Part shown: piece by piece, positions 45,866 to 58,008 of the stretch | Layout of the letters: every line of letters starts with the position of its first letter | Position numbering within the stretch: position 1 is the first letter of the stretch | NCBI GenBank assembly: GCA_017307735.1 | Contig: JAFKGR010000008.1 | Span: 102,018 to 166,017, forward strand | DNA: 64,000 nt | Reading direction: 5' to 3' | Origin: Chitinophagaceae bacterium | Lineage (GTDB): Bacteria > Bacteroidota > Bacteroidia > Chitinophagales > Chitinophagaceae | Notes under the pieces: generated by a model | Seen by the model: only the letters and a program-made list of their open reading frames with translations | Told to the model about the DNA's origin: nothing | Databases searched by the model: none | Made by a program: the position numbers and the translations under genes

Positions 45866-47146
45866 TTACTTATCGTCCTTAAGTGTATTTTTTAATACGT
45901 CAATCTTCCCATCAACGGTATTCATCAGTTGCAAACCTAAAATTTGAGCGATTAACGGATATACATTAACGTTAGTAAAACGGGGGATGATAAGGTTATT
46001 TTTGAAAGCGGGGCCCCATGCATAGAAAGTTGCCTGCATTTGGGGGATTGCATTATCAAATCCATGATTCCCGGCAGAAACCCTTCCTTTTGAAAAGGCA
46101 AAAACCTTTCCCGGATCCGATACCAGCATGATGTCGCCCAATCTGTCGAAGTAGTCATCTTTGGTACGGTAATGCCATCTCTTAGGCGTATTTTTCTTTA
46201 GAAAAACTTCATAACCATTTGCATTTTGTTTCAATTCCCGGTATGCTTTTTTTATGTATTTGGGATTTTTTGCATAAAGATGGATGATGGTGGAATTAAA
46301 TCCTGCTACAAATTTTGATGTATCCACCAGGCGATTTACGAGAATTGGATTGGCGGTATCGATGTCCATCATCCCATGGTCTGAAACGAATATGTAATTG
46401 ACCGGCAAACCAAGGCTGTCGGTGATTTCATTCATTCTCTTTACTGCATGATCTACAAATTGCACAGCTTCTTCCACGCTGTCGTTGGTAACGCCATATT
46501 TATGCTCCATGTGATCCACTTCGGGTAAATAAAAAGTTATCATGTGCGGCCGGCGTTCGGGAGGCAGTTGCAACCAATCTCTCACAATATCAAGCCTGCG
46601 TTCAATTGGAATTGCCTCGTTGTAATGATAATAATAAGTTGGGAAGGTGCTATCAATTTCCGCTTCTGAACCTACCCAGTAAAAACATGCAGAAAGCATT
46701 TGTTGTTTTTCCGCGAGCACCCAGAGTGGGATTCCTCCGTACCATTTCGGATTTGTGACTGCACGCCTGTCGCTCATTGTATATCTGAATTTTCCATGGT
46801 CTGAATAGAAAGTATTGGATACAATTCCGTTATGGGCAGGGTAGAGACCGGTTACAAGTGTATAGTGATTCGGAAAGGTCATCGAAGGAAAAGAAGGTTG
46901 CATGGATTGCGCCATAACTCCTTCACCCCGCTTCCGTTTCAGAAAAACAGCGTTGTATTTATCCGCCAGATCATATCTGAATCCGTCAGCGGAAATCATA
47001 ATTACATAAGGTTTGTTTTGTTGTTCCGGCGAATTGAACCTTCCCTGGATAACATATTGAGTAGTATCCTGGGCGTATGTAAAAAAAGGTATAAGAACAA
47101 CCATCAATGAAATATTCCTGAAAAATGGTCTCAAATTCATATTCAA
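45866..47146 (-). CDS. Nucleotide pyrophosphatase/phosphodiesterase-type exported enzyme
   Basis: The 426-residue enzyme has a signal peptide (ISLMVVLIPFFTYAQ) and the full alkaline-phosphatase-superfamily set of NPP proteins: Asp54 (ISADGFRYD), nucleophile Thr90 (PSMTFPNHYTLVTGLYPAHN), Asn93, Asp211 and His215 (EVDHMEH), Asp256-His257 (VSDHGM) and His361 (GNHGFDN). Two zinc ions would be bound. It hydrolyses phosphodiesters such as nucleotides or lipids in the periplasm or at the surface. It is monocistronic. Confidence 0.93.
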   Translation of the reverse strand: MNMNLRPFFRNISLMVVLIPFFTYAQDTTQYVIQGRFNSPEQQNKPYVIMISADGFRYDLADKYNAVFLKRKRGEGVMAQSMQPSFPSMTFPNHYTLVTGLYPAHNGIVSNTFYSDHGKFRYTMSDRRAVTNPKWYGGIPLWVLAEKQQMLSACFYWVGSEAEIDSTFPTYYYHYNEAIPIERRLDIVRDWLQLPPERRPHMITFYLPEVDHMEHKYGVTNDSVEEAVQFVDHAVKRMNEITDSLGLPVNYIFVSDHGMMDIDTANPILVNRLVDTSKFVAGFNSTIIHLYAKNPKYIKKAYRELKQNANGYEVFLKKNTPKRWHYRTKDDYFDRLGDIMLVSDPGKVFAFSKGRVSAGNHGFDNAIPQMQATFYAWGPAFKNNLIIPRFTNVNVYPLIAQILGLQLMNTVDGKIDVLKNTLKDDK

Positions 47147-47232
47147 TATTTTGAAACAAATTTAAATGAGAAAACAGCGTTGAATAAATTTTTATATTGT
47201 AATCTTATTTTTTAATCCCATACTGTTTTTCA

Positions 47233-49863
<2,631 letters not shown>

Positions 49864-49864
<1 letters not shown>

Positions 49865-51057
49865 TGCTAAACAATTTTAAAAATCCTGGTTTCGTTTCAC
49901 TCATTTTTTTAATACTGACAGCCCTTGCGCCGGGGAATGCAAAGGCTCAGAATGATTCATGCCGGTTTCGTGTGAGTTTGCTGACGGCATCACCGGGTGC
50001 AGAATTGTATTCCACTTTTGGTCACAGCGCTTTACGTGTAATCGACAGCGTTAGTGGAAGGGATCTCGTATTTAATTACGGTACTTTCAATTTTGATGAA
50101 TCCAATTTCTACATGAAATTCATCAGGGGAAAACTGAAATATTTTCTCTCTGTAGATGATTATAATTCCTTTGCCTCAGATTATTCAGCAGACAACCGGA
50201 GTCTTACAGAACAGGTTTTGAACCTGACATGCGGCCAGGCAGATAAGGTCGCTGAATTTCTGGATTGGAATATGTTGCCTGTAAACCGGTTTTACAAATA
50301 TGATTTCACTTTTGATAATTGTACTACGAGGCTCAGGGATCTGGTTGACACTATTTCAGGGAATGCCGTAAAATACAGAACCATTTTGCCTAAGCCGATT
50401 TCTTTTAGAAATGCCATTCATGACTATCTCAACAGGAACAATAAATCGTGGGATAAACTGGGAATCGATATTTTGCTCGGCAGGAAGCTCGACAGGTTGA
50501 TGACCAACAGAGAAGTCAGTTTTTTACCTGACTACCTGATGATGGCTTTCGACAGCGCCTCTATTCAAAACCAGCCATTGGTAAAGGATAAACAGGTTAT
50601 ATTGAAAAGGCATTTTGTAGTTCAGCAGGGTGATAATATCAACAATCCTCTTTTTATTTTTTCCTGTCTTTTTGTGATCATTGCCTTTCTCAGTTTTTCA
50701 AACAAAAATTCCATCCGGAAAATGCTTGCTTCTCTGGATGGCATTTTCTTTTTTGCTTACGGTTTGCTGGGCCTGATTTTAATTTTTATGTGGATTGGTA
50801 CCGATCATTTTATGACAAAAGATAATTACAATTTATTATGGGCGTGGCCGACAAATATTATTGCCGCCTTTTATATAAACAGCCGCAAATCTTTTGCACG
50901 ATATTATTTCTTAGTGTTTGCGATTGCCGAACTCATTCTCCTGGGGTTATGGTTTTCCCTTCCCCAGAAATTAAATCCGGCGTTAATTCCATTGAATGCA
51001 ATAATGATTCTGAGAAGCTTCATTAATTTTAGAAAAAACAAAAAAGACAATGGCTGA
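49864..51057 (+). CDS. DUF4105 membrane protein (Lnb-like lipoprotein N-acyltransferase candidate)
   Basis: The 397-residue protein has a signal peptide (LIFLILTALAPGNAKAQ), a periplasmic DUF4105 domain (about 30-200; ELYSTFGHSALRVIDS, NYGTFNFDESNFY) and a C-terminal bundle of about five membrane helices (about 265-385). DUF4105 is the domain found in Lnb, reported as a lipoprotein N-acyltransferase in Bacteroides; whether this copy has that activity is inferred. The first codon overlaps the guaB stop by one base (TGATG), and the gene overlaps the hydrolase gene downstream by 8 bases. Confidence 0.85.
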
Positions 51058-51856
51058 AATTCTTTATCATCATAAAAAAATATTTTACAGAAAATCAGGA
51101 AGCGGGCCGGTAGTTGTCTTGTTGCACGGATTCGGGGAGACCGGAGAGGTATGGAACCGGCAGGTGGAGGAATTGCAGAAACATCATACGCTGATAATTC
51201 CTGATTTGCCCGGAAGCGGGAATTCTTACAGGCTTGATGATGGTGCGGGGATCGATGATTATGCTGATGCCATCAATACAATCATGAATCAGGAAGCGGG
51301 AGGTGCAAAGTTCCATCTCTTTGGGCACAGTATGGGAGGATATACAACGATGGCTTTTGTTGAAAAATTCTCTGACCGGTTACAAACCTTCGGATTGGTA
51401 CATTCATCTGCCTTTGCAGACACCAAAGAAAAAGTGGAAATCAGACAGAAAGGAATTGAATTTATCCGGGATCACGGAGGACAAAAATTTTTGAAAAGCC
51501 TTGCCACAAATCTTTTTTCGGAAGAAAGCCTTGAGAAGAATCCGGAATTGGTAAATGAACTTGTGGTTCAGGCAAGAGATATAGATGATTCCACCCTCAT
51601 TCAGTATTATCAGGCAATGATCCATCGTCCCGACAGGAGTGGATTATTGAGTTCTGCACATGTACCGGTATTTTTTTTAATTGGTAAATATGATCCCGTT
51701 GTTCCTTATGATGTTGCTTTGAAGCAGTGTCATTTACCCGATATTTCATCTGTTACAGTGCTGGAACATTCAGGGCACCTGGGAATTTGGGAAGAAGCAG
51801 ATATAGCCACAGATAGCATGGTGAATTTTCTTAATAATTTTGGCCAGCCGAAATAA
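51050..51856 (+). CDS. Alpha/beta-fold hydrolase
   Basis: The 268-residue cytoplasmic enzyme has a canonical fold: oxyanion loop LLHGFGETGEVW, nucleophile Ser94 in GHSMGG, an acid in GKYDPVVPYD and His in LEHSGHLGIWEE. Substrates could be esters or similar compounds; the family is too broad to say. The start overlaps the DUF4105 gene by 8 bases, so the two are translated from one message. Confidence 0.9.
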   Translation: MAEILYHHKKIFYRKSGSGPVVVLLHGFGETGEVWNRQVEELQKHHTLIIPDLPGSGNSYRLDDGAGIDDYADAINTIMNQEAGGAKFHLFGHSMGGYTTMAFVEKFSDRLQTFGLVHSSAFADTKEKVEIRQKGIEFIRDHGGQKFLKSLATNLFSEESLEKNPELVNELVVQARDIDDSTLIQYYQAMIHRPDRSGLLSSAHVPVFFLIGKYDPVVPYDVALKQCHLPDISSVTVLEHSGHLGIWEEADIATDSMVNFLNNFGQPK

Positions 51857-51936
51857 TTATTACCTGTACTTCTTTTTCCGCCAAAAAATCGCGAATTTTA
51901 ACTTCAGGCTTCTGTTGAAACAATAGAGTGTTTTAC

Positions 51937-54543
51937 ATGAAAAAAATACTTTTCTTTTTTGTTGTGCTTTGTTTTTCTTTCCCTGTATATGCTCATCATA
52001 TAATAGGGGGTGAAATGATTTATGAATATATGGGGGCCGGAACCGCACCCAATACTTCAAGATACAGGATTACATTAAGATTGTTCAGAAATCAGAATGT
52101 GACGGGAAATGTCGCACCTATGCCTGATGATGTGTATATTGGAATATTTAATAACGATAACGGATTGCAATTTCCATCTGCCAATGGTTTTTTTGAAGTG
52201 CCGAAAAAATCTGAAAGTCAGGTAAAAGTAAATCCCTTTCCGTCATGTATTGTATCACCTCCCTCTCTGAATTATCACGTAGGTAATTTTGAGTTCGAAG
52301 TAGATCTTCCCAATAACTCGACCGGCTATACGGCGGCTTTCCAGACCTGTTGCAGAGTTGATTTACTTACGAACGTGTACAATGCCGGAGGTTCTTCTAC
52401 AGGTAGCACTTTTATGTGTCAGATTCCGGCAGTTCCGGATAATAGTCCACAATTTGCATCGAGTATTGATGCTATTTGCGGTAACAAACCCTTTACCTTA
52501 AAATTTGATGCGACGGATGCTGACAATGATTCACTGGTTTATAGTTTTGCTCCGGCCTACGATGGTGGAGAAACGCACAATGCTACCAATATCAATCCCG
52601 CGCCTCCGCCTTATAATAATGTTGTTTATAAACCCGGATATAATGGCCTCGCTCCGCTGGGGAGTCAGGCTTTCATTGATCCGAATACAGGAATCATCAG
52701 CGGGATTGCACCTCCTGTGGGAAGTTATGTGGTCGGCGTATCGGTCGCCTCTTATAGAAAGGGCGTACTGTTAAGTGTCCATTTCAAAGATTTTATAGTG
52801 AATGTGACGAGTTGTGATTTTGCCGGGGCAAGGCTCGATCCGAAGCCGGTGCAGTGTGATAGCCTTGGAGTAAGTTTTTCAAATGATGATCCTTCTCCAT
52901 TAAATAAAACTTTTTATTGGGAGTTCGGGGATCCTTCTACCGGGGTGCTGGATACAAGCACGCTTGCCACACCGGTTCATATTTATTCAGATTCGGGTGT
53001 ATATAAATACAAGCTGGTTGTAAACAGGGGGCAGGATTGTTCCGATTCAACCACCCAAACCGTCAAAGTGTACCCCGGTTTCAATCCGGCTTTCGGTGTG
53101 GATGGGAGATGTATCAATTCTCAAATACTTTTTACAGACCAATCCACTACAAAATACGGAAGCATCGATTCATGGAAATGGGATTTTGGGGTGGCGGGCA
53201 TTTCATCTGATACTTCGTCAGTTCGCAATCCGGCATATATATTTAACACGGAAGGAAACTATCCCGTATCTCTCACCATTACATCAACTAAAGGTTGTTT
53301 GAAAACATTTACAGATACCGTCCGGATATTAAATAAACCGCCATTTAGCGTTACCAACGATACCCTGATCTGCGACATTGATACTTTGCAACTAATGTCA
53401 ACGGGCAGCAGCGCGGGAACCGTTGTGTGGACACCCGACTATAATATTAGTGATGTAAATATTCCCAATCCATTGGTTAGCCCTAAAGTGACAACCACCT
53501 ATTATGCAAATTACATCGAGAGCAGAGGATGTACTAATATGGATTCAGTGGTCGTGCGGGTTGTGGACCATGTATCGTTGCAAATGCCGGCAGATACTAC
53601 CATTTGCCTCACTGATAGCGTATTACTCAGACCGTTGAGTGATGCATTACATTATCAATGGAGCCCGGGTGGAACGCTGGTTTCCGATGTTTCGCCACAG
53701 CCGATTGCCATCCCAACCGGAAATACTACCTATCAATTGCTGGCATCAATCGGGAAATGTAACACATCCGGAGCAGTGAATATAAAAACAGTTCCGTACC
53801 CTGATGCCAATGCAGGAAGTGATACGGCCATTTGTATCGGCAGGTCAGTTCAGCTTTCCGGTTCAGGTGGCAGTATTTATGAATGGGAACCCGCAGTTTA
53901 TCTGAACAACAATTCTGTTTCCAACCCGATATCTACACCGGAACATACCGTCAGATATGTGTTGAAAGTAAATGATGTGCTGGGTTGTCCCAAACCGGCT
54001 TTTGATACGGTTTTGGTACGTGTAATAGTCCCGTTTGTGGATGCGGGGCCGAGAGATACTTCTGTTGTGGTTAATCAGCCTCTGCAATTATTTGCCAATT
54101 CGCAGGCCGAGGCTTTTTTATGGACTCCATCGATAGGGTTAAATAACCCTGACATTCAAAATCCAATTGCACTACTTTCGGAGAGTCAACAGTATGTGGT
54201 AAGGATTATTTCTGAGGGCGGATGTGTGGCAACTGATACCATCGATGTAAAAGTTTATAAATTGAAACCCGGATTTTATGTGCCAAATGCTTTTACACCA
54301 AATGGAGACGGACTGAATGATGTGTTGAGACCGGTACCTGTCGGATTAAAATCGATCAAGTATTTCAATGTGTATAACAGGGCCGGACAATTGATCTTTA
54401 CTACCCATATTTTTATGAAGGGGTGGGATGGTACTTACAAAGGAAATCCTCAGGACAGCGGGGTATTTGTCTGGACAGCAGAGGGACAGGATTACATGGG
54501 AAACGTGATAAAGGGAAAAGGATCATTCACTCTGATCAGGTAA
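51937..54543 (+). CDS. PKD-domain protein with type B T9SS sorting domain
   Basis: From the ATG at 51937 the product has 868 residues with a signal peptide (ILFFFVVLCFSFPVYA) and an N-terminal surface-protein domain beginning HHIIGGEMIYEY. Two PKD-type domains (about 300-470; YWEFGDPSTGVLDTSTLATP) precede Ig-like repeats. The C-terminus is a typical gliding-associated type B domain (FTPNGDGLNDVLRPV; YNRAGQLIF; GWDGTYKGNPQDSGVFVW). It should be exported by the T9SS and attached at the surface. Adhesion is the usual role of such proteins. Confidence 0.9.
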   Translation: MKKILFFFVVLCFSFPVYAHHIIGGEMIYEYMGAGTAPNTSRYRITLRLFRNQNVTGNVAPMPDDVYIGIFNNDNGLQFPSANGFFEVPKKSESQVKVNPFPSCIVSPPSLNYHVGNFEFEVDLPNNSTGYTAAFQTCCRVDLLTNVYNAGGSSTGSTFMCQIPAVPDNSPQFASSIDAICGNKPFTLKFDATDADNDSLVYSFAPAYDGGETHNATNINPAPPPYNNVVYKPGYNGLAPLGSQAFIDPNTGIISGIAPPVGSYVVGVSVASYRKGVLLSVHFKDFIVNVTSCDFAGARLDPKPVQCDSLGVSFSNDDPSPLNKTFYWEFGDPSTGVLDTSTLATPVHIYSDSGVYKYKLVVNRGQDCSDSTTQTVKVYPGFNPAFGVDGRCINSQILFTDQSTTKYGSIDSWKWDFGVAGISSDTSSVRNPAYIFNTEGNYPVSLTITSTKGCLKTFTDTVRILNKPPFSVTNDTLICDIDTLQLMSTGSSAGTVVWTPDYNISDVNIPNPLVSPKVTTTYYANYIESRGCTNMDSVVVRVVDHVSLQMPADTTICLTDSVLLRPLSDALHYQWSPGGTLVSDVSPQPIAIPTGNTTYQLLASIGKCNTSGAVNIKTVPYPDANAGSDTAICIGRSVQLSGSGGSIYEWEPAVYLNNNSVSNPISTPEHTVRYVLKVNDVLGCPKPAFDTVLVRVIVPFVDAGPRDTSVVVNQPLQLFANSQAEAFLWTPSIGLNNPDIQNPIALLSESQQYVVRIISEGGCVATDTIDVKVYKLKPGFYVPNAFTPNGDGLNDVLRPVPVGLKSIKYFNVYNRAGQLIFTTHIFMKGWDGTYKGNPQDSGVFVWTAEGQDYMGNVIKGKGSFTLIR

Positions 54544-54612
54544 TTCCAATTAATTTTTCAGACAATTTTAATCGCAGAAGAACAGATTAAAAATTTCTAA
54601 ACCGGACTTTTT

Positions 54613-55554
54613 ATGTGGAAAAGGTTTATCAAAGAATACCTTACGTTTTCCCGGAAAGACAGGCTGGGAATTATTGTTTTGGTTTCCCTGATCACGTTGT
54701 CCTTGTGTACACCTCTGATTTTTCCGTTACTCAGAAAACAGGCCCCGGCAGACCAGGAATCTATTTTGAAAAAAGTAGATCAGCTTAATTCAATTTCAAA
54801 AGATTCATTTTTACCTGTCAGTGAAAAACAATTTTTTAGCAGAGAAAAAAGTAAGAATCCGGATCATTATGTGCTTTTCTATTTTGATCCCAATGAAGCC
54901 ACACTGGATGATTGGATCCGTCTCGGGATTTCTGAAAAGGTTGCCTCTACTATTTTAAAGTACAGGGAGAAAGGGGGCAGGTTTCATTCGCCGGAAGATC
55001 TGAACAAAATCTATACACTTTCAAAAAGAGATGTGGAGCGACTGATACCCTATGCGAGAATCAGGCAAAAAGAAAATGTCATTGACCGGCCTTATCATTC
55101 TTCTGAAACTCCCAAACCGGAATTTACAGAATCGAAATATTATGGAAAGAATCCGGTGCGTTTTGATATTAACCTTGCGGATACCAGTCAATGGAAAACC
55201 TTGCCGGGAATCGGCAGCAAATTGTCGGCGAGGATTGTAAACTTTCGAGAAAAACTCGGTGGATTTGTTTCACCGGAACAGGTAGGAGAAACAAGGTTTT
55301 TGCCGGATTCAACCTTTCAAAAGATAAAACCATATTTATTTTTTGAATATGATGGAATCAGGAAAATCAATGTGAACAGTGCAACGGTTGATGAGCTGAA
55401 AGCCCATCCTTACCTGTCTTTTAATATAGCAAATGCCATTGTTCAGTACAGGGAACAACATGGCAGTTTTCATGAAATCAATGATTTGAAAAGAATACAG
55501 ATTATTGATGAAAAATTATTTGGTCGGATCCGGCCATACCTGGAAATCAGGTGA
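54613..55554 (+). CDS. Membrane-anchored protein with three helix-hairpin-helix units
   Basis: The 313-residue protein has a hydrophobic segment near its N-terminus (GIIVLVSLITLSLCTPLIFP), then three ComEA-like HhH units at about 95-145, 190-235 and 255-310. Each has the pattern GIxxKxAxxIxxYRExxGxF (for example GIGSKLSARIVNFREKLGGF). This architecture suggests a periplasm-facing or cytoplasm-facing DNA-binding protein; ComEA binds incoming DNA in transformation. Similarity is structural and does not prove that role. Confidence 0.88.
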   Translation: MWKRFIKEYLTFSRKDRLGIIVLVSLITLSLCTPLIFPLLRKQAPADQESILKKVDQLNSISKDSFLPVSEKQFFSREKSKNPDHYVLFYFDPNEATLDDWIRLGISEKVASTILKYREKGGRFHSPEDLNKIYTLSKRDVERLIPYARIRQKENVIDRPYHSSETPKPEFTESKYYGKNPVRFDINLADTSQWKTLPGIGSKLSARIVNFREKLGGFVSPEQVGETRFLPDSTFQKIKPYLFFEYDGIRKINVNSATVDELKAHPYLSFNIANAIVQYREQHGSFHEINDLKRIQIIDEKLFGRIRPYLEIR

Positions 55555-55615
55555 AAAAAATCACCTGCTTTGTTTATCCTTGCCGAAAACTGTAAATTGC
55601 GCCAAAGCTTGTTTT

Positions 55616-56758
55616 ATGGATTTTAAAAGGAGTGAGCTGACCGAACAAGTGGCGGCAACGGCGAAAGAATTTGCTGAGAAAAATATTCGCCCTCACGTAA
55701 TGGAATGGGATGAAAAACAAGAATTTCCCAGATATATTTTCAAAGAGATGGGCCAACTTGGGCTGATGGGGGTTTTGGTGCCCGAGAAGTATGGAGGCTC
55801 AGGGATGGATTATTTTCAGTATAGTGCCATCATTCAGGAAATTTCCAGAGTGGACGGTGCGATTGGCCTGTCATTGGCAGCACATAACTCACTGTGTACA
55901 GGACATATCCTTTCGTTTGGAACGGAAGAGCAAAAGAAAAAATATCTTCCCAAACTTGCTTCCGGAGAATTTATTGGCGCATGGGGGCTTACCGAACCCG
56001 GTACCGGCAGTGATGCGGGCAATATGAAATGTGTTGCCGAAAAGAAAGGTGACAAGTGGGTAATCAATGGAACAAAAACCTGGATTACGCATGGAAAAAG
56101 CGGTGATGTGGCTGTAGTGATGTGCAGAACGGGCGAACCGAGAACGAAAGACAATGCAACGGCATTTATTGTAGAAAGAGGCAATCCCGGATTCAGAGGC
56201 GGAAAGAAGGAAAACAAGCTGGGGATGAGAGCAAGTGAAACGGCCGAAATGATTTTTGAAGATTGTGAAGTGCCGGAATCTGCCATGTTGGGCAAACCCG
56301 GTGAAGGTTTTATCCAGGCCATGAAAGTTTTGGATGGAGGCAGGATTTCTATTGCATCCCTTGCTCTCGGAATCGCGCGCGGAGCTTATGAAGCAGCTTT
56401 GAAATACAGCAAAGAAAGACATCAGTTTGATAAACCGATTTCAGAATTTCAGGCGATTGCTTTTAAACTGGCTGATATGGCAACGGAAATTGAATGTGCC
56501 GAATTATTAATAGAACAATCCTGTGACCTTAAGGTAAAACATCTGCCGGTTACCAAATCCTCGGCCATGGCCAAATATTATGCAAGTGAAATTTCTGTAA
56601 GAATAGCTACTGATGCCGTTCAGATTTTTGGAGGCTACGGATATACAAAAGATTTTCCTGTTGAAAAATTTTACAGAGACAGTAAGCTTTGTACAATAGG
56701 AGAGGGCACCAGTGAAGTACAAAAAATAGTGATTGCCAGGCAAATCATGAAAGAATAA
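55616..56758 (+). CDS. Acyl-CoA dehydrogenase
   Basis: From the ATG at 55616 (MDFKRSELTEQVAATAKEF) the product has 380 residues. FAD-binding and substrate motifs visible are WGLTEPGTGSDAGNMKC, KTWITHGKSGDVAVV and FGGYGYTKDFPVEKFYRD, with the catalytic Glu363 in TIGEGTSEVQK. It oxidises short- or medium-chain acyl-CoA. The upstream frame to 55505 reads into the end of the HhH gene and is not coding. It stands alone; its chain-length preference is unknown. Confidence 0.96.
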   Translation: MDFKRSELTEQVAATAKEFAEKNIRPHVMEWDEKQEFPRYIFKEMGQLGLMGVLVPEKYGGSGMDYFQYSAIIQEISRVDGAIGLSLAAHNSLCTGHILSFGTEEQKKKYLPKLASGEFIGAWGLTEPGTGSDAGNMKCVAEKKGDKWVINGTKTWITHGKSGDVAVVMCRTGEPRTKDNATAFIVERGNPGFRGGKKENKLGMRASETAEMIFEDCEVPESAMLGKPGEGFIQAMKVLDGGRISIASLALGIARGAYEAALKYSKERHQFDKPISEFQAIAFKLADMATEIECAELLIEQSCDLKVKHLPVTKSSAMAKYYASEISVRIATDAVQIFGGYGYTKDFPVEKFYRDSKLCTIGEGTSEVQKIVIARQIMKE

Positions 56759-56885
56759 TAGCCCTCGAAATCATTCCCCAAATTAGGAGTCATTGTATCT
56801 TTTTAATGGATTCAAAGAAAGATTCATTATCGATAACAATTCGCTTGGATAAAGTATAAAGCCATTTTCAGCAAATTGACTCTAT

Positions 56886-56914
56886 AAAAAAAGGCCGTCT
56901 TTTTGGGACAGCCT
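56886..56914 (-). terminator. Intrinsic terminator after gldN
   Basis: On the minus strand AGGCTGTC and GACGGCCT (arms at 56907-56914 and 56892-56899) form an 8-pair stem with one G-T pair and a seven-base loop, followed by a T run. It lies 23 bases after gldN and ends the gld operon. Confidence 0.85.
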
Positions 56915-56936
56915 CTTTTCAAATAATTATCGGATA

Positions 56937-57956
56937 TTAATAACTCCAGAGGTTTTGTTCGTAATCGAAAATTTCGTTCTTGATCTTTTCTCCCTGCAGT
57001 AATTGGAGCATCCTGTTGTTTTTGAATCCCATCTGATCTTTGATGTATTGATCATTTGGATTGCTCAGCGTGCTCTTTACAATGCGGCCATAAAACATAC
57101 GGCTTTCAAACAGTTCTTCCCAACTCATCCTTGCTCCGTAATTTTTGCCATTGTAAACTTCGTATTTGGCGAAGATGGGCCTCATGTCCGGATAATAAAC
57201 CCAAAACAATTCGGTCTGGCCCAAGTTTAACCCTTCATTGGTAATTATATTTCTTAAAGGTGCAATACCGAGGATTCTCCAATAGAGGCGGCTTGTTTCC
57301 TTATCAAAAATGACTTCTTCTTTGATCCTGAATTTATAAAAAGAGTCGAGGTTTACTTCAGGCGCGGTGGTTTTGTAACCGGTAATATTACCCAGGGAAT
57401 CATATTGCGGAACTGTAATTGGTTCCCCCGAAATTGCTTTGGCCACTTCGGCTTTGGTCATGGGAGTGGTAAAACGATCATCCACCGAACTGAAGGCAGT
57501 CACTCCGCCATTGTCTGGTCCATCCTGGATTGCTTTCAACAGAATAGAGATAAAACGCTGGTTGCCGTTGTCCTCATTGGCTGAGTACCGGAAAGGCAAA
57601 TTGATTTTTTCACGGGTATCTATGTCTCTCCAGATCCTTTGCCTGTAAACAGCATCATCTTCTCTGATGTTTTCGTAGGGCAAAGGAACCCTGTCCTTAA
57701 TCAGATTGCGTTCAATGGCGGCATCATTTCTCAATGATTTTTTCACTGTCTGAACGGGAAGGCTGTCTGAAAATATGGGCTTGGGAGGAACTACCGCTGT
57801 ATCTACAGCAGCTTTATTTGTTACCGCCACTGCTGTCTGAGTCTTTTTAGCAGTTGCCCTTTTTCTTACTGTACGCTTTTTTTGAGCCATTGCATTCCCT
57901 GCTATTAAACCAAGGCACAAGGTCACAACCAAGCTTTTTACAATAATCTTTTTCAT
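56937..57956 (-). CDS. gldN: Gliding motility / T9SS core protein GldN
   Basis: The 339-residue protein has a signal peptide (VKSLVVTLCLGLIAGNAMA), a Lys/Arg-rich stretch (QKKRTVRKRATAKKTQ) and the GldN/PorN domain, with VYRQRIWRDIDTREKIN, WRILGIAPLRNII and ARMSWEELFESRMFYGR. GldN joins GldK in the large periplasmic ring of the type IX system. It is the last gene of a four-gene operon; the terminator lies 23 bases downstream. Confidence 0.96.
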   Translation of the reverse strand: MKKIIVKSLVVTLCLGLIAGNAMAQKKRTVRKRATAKKTQTAVAVTNKAAVDTAVVPPKPIFSDSLPVQTVKKSLRNDAAIERNLIKDRVPLPYENIREDDAVYRQRIWRDIDTREKINLPFRYSANEDNGNQRFISILLKAIQDGPDNGGVTAFSSVDDRFTTPMTKAEVAKAISGEPITVPQYDSLGNITGYKTTAPEVNLDSFYKFRIKEEVIFDKETSRLYWRILGIAPLRNIITNEGLNLGQTELFWVYYPDMRPIFAKYEVYNGKNYGARMSWEELFESRMFYGRIVKSTLSNPNDQYIKDQMGFKNNRMLQLLQGEKIKNEIFDYEQNLWSY

Positions 57957-58008
57957 GTGTTTTAATTTTATTTATCTGTCTGTGTCTGTTCTAAATTTAA
58001 TCTTCCGA